NCBI RefSeq assembly: GCF_008326305.1
Contig: NZ_BIXY01000064.1
Coordinates: 1 to 41,154 of the forward strand
Direction of reading: 5' to 3'
Length of the DNA stretch: 41,154 bases
DNA from: Dictyobacter arantiisoli
GTDB taxonomy: Bacteria > Chloroflexota > Ktedonobacteria > Ktedonobacterales > Ktedonobacteraceae
Numbering within the stretch: the stretch's first letter is position 1; every line of letters starts with the position of its first letter. The notes beneath the pieces are model-generated. The model did no database searches. It was not told where the DNA came from and was given only the letters and a program-made list of their open reading frames with translations. The translations under genes were made by a program, and so were the position numbers. Below are positions 36,901-41,154 of this stretch, in pieces.

Positions 36901-38876
36901 CGCCCGAACTGCCACTCACACAGATCTCCTTACTTACGGCAGAAGAACGAAGGCAACAGCTCTACGCCTGGAACGATACGGATCGCACATTCGCAACGAA
37001 TATCTGCCTCCACCAACATATCGAACAACAAATGAGACGACAGCCCGACAGTATCGCCGTACGCTTCGAAGAAAGTCAGATCAGCTATCAGGAGTTGGAT
37101 GCACAAGCCAATCATCTGGCCGCACGCCTGCAACAGCACAAGATTGGCCCGGACACCCTCGTGGGTGTCTGCATGGAACGCTCACTTGATCTGGTCATTG
37201 CATTACTGGCTATACTCAAAACCGGTGGGGCCTATGTTCCGCTTGATCCCACTTATCCACAAGAGCGTCTGAACTATATGCTCATAGATGCACAGGTCAG
37301 CCTCGTTATTACGCAAGAACAATTCCATACCCGTCTGCAAACAGCAGTAACAACACCTGAAATCATCGATTTCAAAGCCAGCGCATTCACAACATCAGCG
37401 CATCCGCCACATGTACACATCAGTCCCGACAATCTGGCCTATATGATCTATACTTCTGGTTCAACAGGCAAACCCAAAGGAGTTATGAATAGTCATCGGG
37501 GACTCTGTAATCGTCTCTTCTGGATGCAAGAGGCTTACCAACTTACCGCACAGGATCGAGTTCTACAAAAGACTCCATTTAGCTTTGATGTATCCGTCTG
37601 GGAATTTTTCTGGCCACTACTTGCCGGAGCAAGTCTCGTAGTTGCTCGTCCCGGTGGGCATCAAGATCCTACGTATCTGAAAAGCCTTATTCTCGAACAG
37701 GATATCAGTACGTTACACTTCGTCCCACCCATGCTCCAGGCATTCCTGCAGGAACCAGAGCTTACAGCATGTACTAGTTTGCGCCGGATCATCTGTAGTG
37801 GTGAAGCGTTACTACCTGATCTCCAGGCTCATTTCTTTACTATTTTCTCGGCCCAGGCCCAGACCCAGGTCCAGCTTTACAATCTCTATGGTCCCACTGA
37901 AGCTGCTATTGATGTGACTCATTGGACCTGTCAATCAACCGCAACAAGTGTACCGATTGGTCATCCAATTGCCAACACACAGATCTACCTGCTTGATCCA
38001 GATCTCCATCCTGTCCCCATCGGCGTGACCGGTGAGATCTACATTGGCGGTACGAATCTCGCTCGCGGCTACTTCCAACGTTCCGAGCTGACCGCCGAAA
38101 AATTTTTACCCAACCCTTTTAGTAACGAACCTGGCACACGCCTCTATCGTACCGGGGATCTGGCTCGCCAGCACGGAGATGGTGCGATTGATTATCTAGG
38201 GCGTCTGGACCACCAGATCAAGTTACGAGGCTTTCGTATCGAGTTGGGCGAAATCGAAGCGCAGTTACGTGAACATACAGAGATCAAAGACGCTCTGGTG
38301 CTCCTCTATGAGGATGTGGTGGGACCTGCACTGATAGCCTATGTTGTGCCACACACAACGCTGACAGCCTCGACAGAACAACTACGTGCTTATCTACGCC
38401 ATTTCTTACCCGATTATATGCTACCCAGCACTATCATGACGTTAGCAGCCTTTCCATTGACCGGTCATGGAAAAATTGATCGCGGAGCATTGCCACATCC
38501 CGATCGCTATCAACAAGCGACGAAGGCAACCTTTGTTCCACCACAAACACTGATGCAACAACAACTTGCAGAGATCTGGTCTCAGCTTTTACAGCTCCCA
38601 CAGATCTCGCTACACGATGACTTTTTCGAACTCGGAGGCCATTCATTACTGATAACGAAACTCGCTACACGCATTCGGAGCACCTTCGAAGTCAAGGTAC
38701 CTTTACGCGATCTCTTTGAAGCGCCAACGCTCGCAAAGATGGCGTCATGCATCGAACAGATCCAAAATGAGCTCATTATGCAGGCGGATGATGACAAACT
38801 CATGCAAATACTTGCGGCCCTGGATGGTGAGTCGGATGATGATCTACAGCTATTACTAGAAGATAGTGAAGAATAG
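27936..38876 (+). CDS. Three-module NRPS with an LLM inserted in its first A domain
   Basis: Module 1: C1 (about 38-460, HHIIVDFW at 165), A1 (about 500-1370), PCP1 (Ser1410). A1 is interrupted between motif A4 (FDIS, near 687) and A5 (NMYGPTE, near 1155) by a luciferase-like monooxygenase at about 730-1080 (VWTPERHF, FASGWHANDF). Read across the insertion, the code is D-I-L-Q-L-G-M-I-W, a glycine code. Module 2: C2 (about 1475-1910, HHIISDG at 1606), A2 (about 1945-2430, code D-I-M-Q-L-G-V-V-W, glycine-like), PCP2 (Ser2477 in LGGDS). Module 3: C3 (about 2560-3010, HHLLLDGW at 2695), A3 (about 3035-3510, code D-V-W-H-I-S-L-I-D, serine), PCP3 (Ser3570). There is no epimerase, methyltransferase or thioesterase. 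An acidic tail (LDGESDDDLQLLLEDSEE) probably docks to the next protein. In myxothiazol MtaG a similar A-MOX domain acts on glycine. Confidence 0.93.
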   Translation: MQNNDLLQQLSSLSSDAQRALLTRLMQAQSERTERWEALSYNQQALWFHANLAPDSAAYNLLYSVRIFEAMDNAMLQQACQQLARRYPILTATFAVHNEKPAQHIIGQQEIPIQEVDAMAWDSDTLQQEIVTMSNQTIDLAQGPLFRVVLFRDSSHETILAFIAHHIIVDFWAFNILIDELFTLYNAAKTHSTVALPPLMGQHNDYVQWQQALLASATGEQHWHYWQETLSAPLPVLHLPTDHPRPPVQTYHGSSFDLTLPQTLTHRLRALASQEKVTPFTLLLAGYQTLIFRYTNQNDILIGTPTLGRNEATFERLIDDVTNPVMIRARLTTGHSFLQLLRQTQQNTFDALEHQDYPFPLLVERLQPERNLSYPPLYQTAFTWDKPRRRTGATLAFETFMYGQQGTLFDLALSIFELDNELVAGFRYNTDLFESETIERLANHFLVLLEAIVAQPDQLIRHLPLLTQQEQLQTVLDRNRTDTPPSHARSIQQLIAEQAHSTPDALALVCTETALTYRDLNERANQLAHYLRREGIGPDISVGVCLERSSELIIILLAILKAGGSYIPLDPHYPVERIAWMLHDAQPAMVITQKQLRARISTQDHRICCIEDIWSEFAIEATSNPTEITGDQHTAYIIYTSGSTGRPKGVMISHHNVLNFFVGMDATLHEADTTAYKTWLAVTSISFDISVLELFWTLSRGFQVVLQTENIATIPIHHTEQAQAQQVPTKDIEFSLFYFANAAYEEAAEAGYKLLLEGAQFADQHGFTAVWTPERHFHEFGGLYPNPSVISAALATLTQHIHIRAGSIVLPLHHPVRVAEEWALVDQLSHGRTGVAFASGWHANDFAFAPEKYAQRKAILARDIETVRALWRGESVTVQNGTGDSVAIRTFPRPIQAELPVWITSSGNRETFQLAGASGANILTHLLGQNLNELAQKIAAYHEAWHQHGHDAQGQQGHVTLMVHTFIGTDLQTVHDTVRVPFSNYLRSSAELMKSLAQGLGQDINQVTEDDMNALVAQAFDRYVGTSGLMGTVESCLPIVEQIKALGVDEIACLIDFGVAADDVLGSLQHLAALKEQSNYLPIQSQYEELSVSQQLIKSGASYLQCTPSLMNMLLLLPETADALRNVRHLLLGGEALPLALIKKLQKLTSATLHNMYGPTETTIWSSTAQLPPDISRIDLGQPIANTQIYILDDELQPVPTGVTGELYISGDGVARGYLNQPALTAERFLPNPWSTNGQARMYRTGDLARYLANGTLEYLGRSDQQVKLHGFRIELGEIETVLQAHPMLQEAIVAVHTTGETDPYLVAYVVIRAGTQLETATLQAYLRTRVPNYMVPALFLSLPTLPKTPNGKIDRQALPAPENAQALSSTTFVAPTTQLQLQLAEQWAQTLHLTNVGITDNFFKLGGHSLAAVEITTHIRDTFQVVISLRDFFEMPTITALAQRIEQERALTQNEDIHAALLIQPQKRDTDTFLLSFGQLRLWLLNQLEPEDVSYLLPIAIQLNGKLHIQALIQSLNSVIQRHELLRTVFTTDHDEPVQRILPHLTLPINVVDLSTLPPQARQHTLATLSQQESRLPFDLEQGPLLRAHLLRINKQEHILLFTMHHIISDGQKSADILMQELSIYYRARLTGQSATLPALPIQYADYSVWQRQQLHATLLEKQLSYWRQQLAGSPTLLELPTDYPRPAIQTSVGAREVIVFPRLLTQQLQAFSQHYNGTLFITLLAAFQVLLMRYSRQQDIAIGTPSTNRGVAELQGLIGFFVNTLVIRTNPGNNPSFLQLVTQVKETVLQAYENQDIPFEQLVDALEVERSLSYTPLFQVLFAQQNTADARLQLDLPDITWTRLNLASTTTKFDLSVMITEQAEGVLVEFEYSTALFRAETIRRMLGHWQVLLAAIVEKPDQKIAELPLLTPDERERLLVPWNTTNSSQTAFLSFHERFEQQVEDTPDAIALVFEEHTLTYRELDQRTNQLARWLRTQGIGPERLVGVYQERSVEMVVTLLAIVKAGGAYVPLDPEYPEERINWIVQQAELTLLLTQTRLAQRNIRCSCEVICLDNEYLHWTLESSEQLNNISLPEHLAYVIYTSGSTGRPKGVTISRRGIDNFLQAMSTQPGMTARDRLLAVATIAFDIAGMDLFLPLWVGATVIVSAQEVSRDAHLLAQLLAEQAITIMQATPATWHLLLMTGWQGSPQLKILCGGEAFTQRLAQQLETRSASMWNVYGPTETTVWSTVHRIKDVRTETTISIGHPIGGMQTFILDASQNPVPIGVAGELYMGGVGLGRGYLHRGDLTAERYVPHPWSNNPGARLYRTGDLARYLPDGSLEYLGRIDQQVKVRGYRIELGEIEAALGAHPAVQECVVLAREDVPGDKRLVAYVIAQPGEALTINDLRTSLQERLPGYMLPAAFVFLDTIPLTPNGKVDRRALPAPEHLRPELAETFVAPGNEIETTLARIWSHLLRIERVGVRDNFFALGGDSILSIQVVARAREAGLHLTPRQLFQYQTIEQLATILAIQTNNLPELAYQQAEITAEIALSDFPLAQLTQETIDQLAIEPGQLSDMYPLSAVQEGMLFHSLYAQTAGVYIEQFSCLITGQLEQELFAQAWQHIAMQHAALRTTFRWEDVDEPYQIVWSQISLPIESHDWQHYTPQQQQNLLETFLSDDRARNFDLQQAPLMRLTLLRLDGETTRMIWTYHHLLLDGWSLPLILQGVFDQYISLRQTKTPHDVSRRPYRDYIAWLRQQDGKTAEAYWRQQLAGFEAATLLEIAPAVSTQISSSEPLSKQSYQHIQRHLSRAQTALWRQQTRRQQLTLNTLFQGAWSILLARYSHQRDVLFGNVVSGRPPTLAGVEQMVGLFINTVPVRIQIPDQLNAIDWLHQVQAQQAEQHQYEVSSLIEIQGWSEIPRNRPFFESLLAFENYPLDVTSLGQQSELTITEVSLAEQTNYPLALMVTGTSELTLQITYDHQRFATDAMQRLMDHLIGIIEQFVHTPELPLTQISLLTAEERRQQLYAWNDTDRTFATNICLHQHIEQQMRRQPDSIAVRFEESQISYQELDAQANHLAARLQQHKIGPDTLVGVCMERSLDLVIALLAILKTGGAYVPLDPTYPQERLNYMLIDAQVSLVITQEQFHTRLQTAVTTPEIIDFKASAFTTSAHPPHVHISPDNLAYMIYTSGSTGKPKGVMNSHRGLCNRLFWMQEAYQLTAQDRVLQKTPFSFDVSVWEFFWPLLAGASLVVARPGGHQDPTYLKSLILEQDISTLHFVPPMLQAFLQEPELTACTSLRRIICSGEALLPDLQAHFFTIFSAQAQTQVQLYNLYGPTEAAIDVTHWTCQSTATSVPIGHPIANTQIYLLDPDLHPVPIGVTGEIYIGGTNLARGYFQRSELTAEKFLPNPFSNEPGTRLYRTGDLARQHGDGAIDYLGRLDHQIKLRGFRIELGEIEAQLREHTEIKDALVLLYEDVVGPALIAYVVPHTTLTASTEQLRAYLRHFLPDYMLPSTIMTLAAFPLTGHGKIDRGALPHPDRYQQATKATFVPPQTLMQQQLAEIWSQLLQLPQISLHDDFFELGGHSLLITKLATRIRSTFEVKVPLRDLFEAPTLAKMASCIEQIQNELIMQADDDKLMQILAALDGESDDDLQLLLEDSEE

Positions 38877-38881
38877 CAATT

Positions 38882-38949
38882 ACAGTAAGAAGAAGTCCTG
38901 AAACATTTTACTGTCTTTTTTATATTATCTACACTTAATAGATAATATA
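38882..38949 (+). promoter_or_regulatory. Two hairpins between the NRPS genes
   Basis: acagtaa (38882-38888) and ttactgt (38908-38914) form a stem followed by CTTTTTTT, a weak terminator or attenuator. Next, tatattatcta (38921-38931) pairs perfectly with tagataatata (38939-38949). They separate two genes of one assembly line, so partial termination could set the ratio of the two proteins. The first dyad carries the same TTACAGT half-site seen before the FAAL gene. Confidence 0.45.
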
Positions 38950-38974
38950 GCATTTCTCAAGGAAAATAATACCA

Positions 38975-41154
38975 ATGAGTGATCTCGCGAAACGTCTTGC
39001 AGCACTGTCACCTGAGAAGCGGAATGCCCTCCTACGTCGGTTACAACAGAATCAAGTCGATGATACTAGTACGAAACAGACCATTCTGCCGCGTCAACAA
39101 GAGGGAAATACATTTCCCCTCTCCTTTGCTCAGGAGCGGCTCTGGTTTTTGGATCAATTAGAACCGCAGAATACTGCCTACAATATCGTGTCTGCGCTAC
39201 GCCTTACAGGACAGTTTTCGCTGATGGCACTTGAGGACAGTTTAAGCACATTGGTTCAACGGCATGAGACACTCAGGACATCCTTCACGCAACAGCAGCA
39301 TACTCCAGTACAAATTGTTGCCGAGCCGCAACCTGTCCACATATCCTTGATAGATTTGCAATACTATGAACATTTCAGGCAGGAATCTCTGAGCAGAGCC
39401 CTTGTTCAACAAGAACTCCAACATCCTTTTTATCTTGAGACTGGCCCACTCTGGCAAGCTCATGTGCTACGCTTAACCAGATATGAACATATACTGCTTT
39501 TTACGATGCATCATATTATCACTGATGGCTGGTCCAATGAGATAATGATCAATGAACTGACCACACTCTATCGGGCATCTATCACCGGGCGACCCTCTAC
39601 GCTCGCGCCATTACCGCTTCAGTATGCTGACTACGCGATCTGGCAGAGGCAGTGGCTGCAAGGGGAGGTAATGGAAACTCAGCTAGCATACTGGCGTAAC
39701 CAGTTAGCGGCATCGTCACCACTTGAACTCTCCACCGATCATCCGCGCCCTGCCATGAGAACTTATCGCGGGGCAAGCCAGACATTGCAGTTGTCTCCCG
39801 AGGTATCAAAAGGCTTGCAGACACTCAGCCGGCAGCAGAATGTCACGCTATTTATGTTGCTCCTGGCTACCTTTCAGGTGTTACTGATGCGTTACAGTGG
39901 GCAGGATGATATCAGTGTCGGAACACCTATCGCTAATCGCCAGCATGCCGAGATCGAAGGAGTGATGGGATTCTTTGTCAACACGCTGGTTATGCGTGCG
40001 GATCTTTCTGATAATCCTACGTTTGTGCAGTTTCTCCAGCATGTACGCAAGGTCTGCCTGGAGGCTTACTCTCATCAGGATCTGCCCTTTGAGCGCGTGG
40101 TGGAGGCACTCGAAACGGTACGCGATCTCAGTCGCTCGCCCCTCTTCCAGGTCATGTTTGTCTTACAAAGTACGCATCCAATCACGGTAGACCTGACAGA
40201 CGTACAGATACAGCCACTGAAAATAGAGAGCGCTGTCAGCAAGTTTGATCTGACTCTCACCGTTGCGGAGACCGAGCAGGGTTTGGCTGGCACGCTGGAA
40301 TATAGTACCGAGCTCTTTGAGGCCGAGACAATCCACCGGCTGCTTGGTCACTGGAAGACCGTATTGGAGGCGGTGCTGCAGCATCCCCAGACCCCCATTT
40401 GCGCGTTGCCACTGCTGACAACCAATGAATATGCGCTCATGCTGAACCAGTGGAATGCGACCCAACATGCTGATCCGCAACCTCTGTGTCTCCATCAGCG
40501 CATTGAACAACAGGTGCAACAGACTCCCGACGCCATTGCCCTCGTTTTCGAGGAGCAATTGCTCACCTATGCAGAACTCAATCGACGGGCCAATCAGCTC
40601 GCGCACCACCTCCAGCAACAAGGGATCGGTCCAGAGGCGGTCGTCAGCGTCTGTCTGGAGCGCTGTCCCGACATGGTCATCGCCCTGCTAGCCATTCTCA
40701 AAACGGGGGGAACCTATCTCCCCATGGACCCGGCCTATCCCGTGCAACGCCTGCAGTATCTCATCCACGATGCTGCTCTCTCGCTCGTGCTCTCTCATGC
40801 CTCGCTGCAGGATCGCCTTCCCGCAGCGACGAGCCGTCTGCTCTTGCTGGATCGCGCCGCAGCACGCTGGCGTCAGGAAGCTGACGACAATCTGACCACG
40901 GCCATCCCTCTGGACCAGCTGGCCTACATCATGTATACCTCTGGCTCGACCGGGCAACCCAAAGGGGTGATGATCTCTCATCGGGGATTGAGCCACTATG
41001 TGGCCTGGAGTCGGCAGCATTATGCACAGCAGCAGGCGATCGACTCCGTTGTGCATACCTCGGTGGGCTTTGATCTCACGGTGACCAGCCTGTTTGTGCC
41101 GCTGGTGACCGGGGGAAAGGTACGCCTGCTCCCAGAGGCTCCCGGCATTGACGC
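38975..41154 (+). CDS. NRPS, C-A module, cut by the window end
   Basis: The frame is open from the ATG to the edge (726 codons), with AAGGA (38959-38963) 11 bases upstream. After a short helical start (MSDLAKRLAALSPEKRNALL, probably docking), a condensation domain runs to about residue 480, with HHIITDGW at 179-186. The A domain starts near 525 (LTYAELNRRANQL) and shows A3 as YTSGSTGQPKG near 654. A4 reads GFDLTVTS, giving D-L-T for the first three code positions (Asp700, Leu701, Thr704). D-L-T opens the usual Asn and Asp codes, so Asx is a guess on three of ten positions. By eye the DNA becomes richer in G+C from about 40400. Later domains, including any release domain, lie outside the window. 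Confidence 0.9.
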   Translation, partial: MSDLAKRLAALSPEKRNALLRRLQQNQVDDTSTKQTILPRQQEGNTFPLSFAQERLWFLDQLEPQNTAYNIVSALRLTGQFSLMALEDSLSTLVQRHETLRTSFTQQQHTPVQIVAEPQPVHISLIDLQYYEHFRQESLSRALVQQELQHPFYLETGPLWQAHVLRLTRYEHILLFTMHHIITDGWSNEIMINELTTLYRASITGRPSTLAPLPLQYADYAIWQRQWLQGEVMETQLAYWRNQLAASSPLELSTDHPRPAMRTYRGASQTLQLSPEVSKGLQTLSRQQNVTLFMLLLATFQVLLMRYSGQDDISVGTPIANRQHAEIEGVMGFFVNTLVMRADLSDNPTFVQFLQHVRKVCLEAYSHQDLPFERVVEALETVRDLSRSPLFQVMFVLQSTHPITVDLTDVQIQPLKIESAVSKFDLTLTVAETEQGLAGTLEYSTELFEAETIHRLLGHWKTVLEAVLQHPQTPICALPLLTTNEYALMLNQWNATQHADPQPLCLHQRIEQQVQQTPDAIALVFEEQLLTYAELNRRANQLAHHLQQQGIGPEAVVSVCLERCPDMVIALLAILKTGGTYLPMDPAYPVQRLQYLIHDAALSLVLSHASLQDRLPAATSRLLLLDRAAARWRQEADDNLTTAIPLDQLAYIMYTSGSTGQPKGVMISHRGLSHYVAWSRQHYAQQQAIDSVVHTSVGFDLTVTSLFVPLVTGGKVRLLPEAPGID

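Noticed and set aside
1-41154. rRNA, tRNA genes, phage or conjugation modules
   Set aside because: I looked for these on both strands and recognised none.

Overview
The window looks like accessory genome from a large-genome soil bacterium, most likely of the Ktedonobacteria (Chloroflexota). This is an inference. It rests on a run of secreted glycoside hydrolases that share one design (signal segment, catalytic domain, Thr-Pro linker, C-terminal CBM2), next to a large FAAL-PKS-NRPS cluster and many decayed insertion-sequence and gene remnants. I ran no searches; families are called from motifs read by eye.

Left part (1-1500): a site-2 protease with paired CBS domains that has lost its 5' end and its HExxH motif, then remnants of a DDE transposase.

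Minus-strand carbohydrate block (1516-17526): seven secreted proteins, all on the minus strand and each with its own intergenic region. In order they are GH5-CBM2, GH27-CBM2 (alpha-galactosidase type), a GH95-like protein with CBM2, GH30-CBM2, GH54-CBM2 (alpha-L-arabinofuranosidase), a GH141-like beta-helix protein with CBM2, and a thaumatin-like protein with two repeated beta-glucan-binding-type domains. Together they suit attack on hemicellulose side chains and backbone, cellulose, and fungal beta-1,3-glucan. Hairpin terminators, an IS50-like terminal-repeat tandem, a 59-bp tandem duplication across one start codon, a GH31 fragment and IS6-type transposase fragments lie between the genes.

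Junction (17527-18760): remnants of a sugar ABC permease and possibly of a dehydrogenase, then a nested inverted repeat of about 204 bp with perfect 32-bp inner arms, then operator-like palindromes.

Plus-strand biosynthetic block (about 18760 to the window end): a lipopeptide-type assembly line. Protein 1 is FAAL-ACP-KS-AT-(first half of DH). Protein 2 is luciferase-like monooxygenase (LLM)-(second half of DH)-KR-ACP. Protein 3 is C-A(interrupted by LLM)-PCP-C-A-PCP-C-A-PCP. Protein 4 is C-A..., cut by the window edge. Genes 1-2 overlap as ATGA and genes 2-3 as TAATG. The specificity codes I read are Gly, Gly and Ser, with an Asx-like prefix for the fourth A domain. The predicted product is a fatty-acyl chain extended once with malonate and joined to Gly-Gly-Ser-(Asx?).

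The most unusual point is that LLM domains of the same subfamily interrupt two unrelated host folds in this one pathway. One sits between the two hotdog halves of a PKS dehydratase, exactly where the two genes are split. The other sits between motifs A4 and A5 of a glycine adenylation domain.
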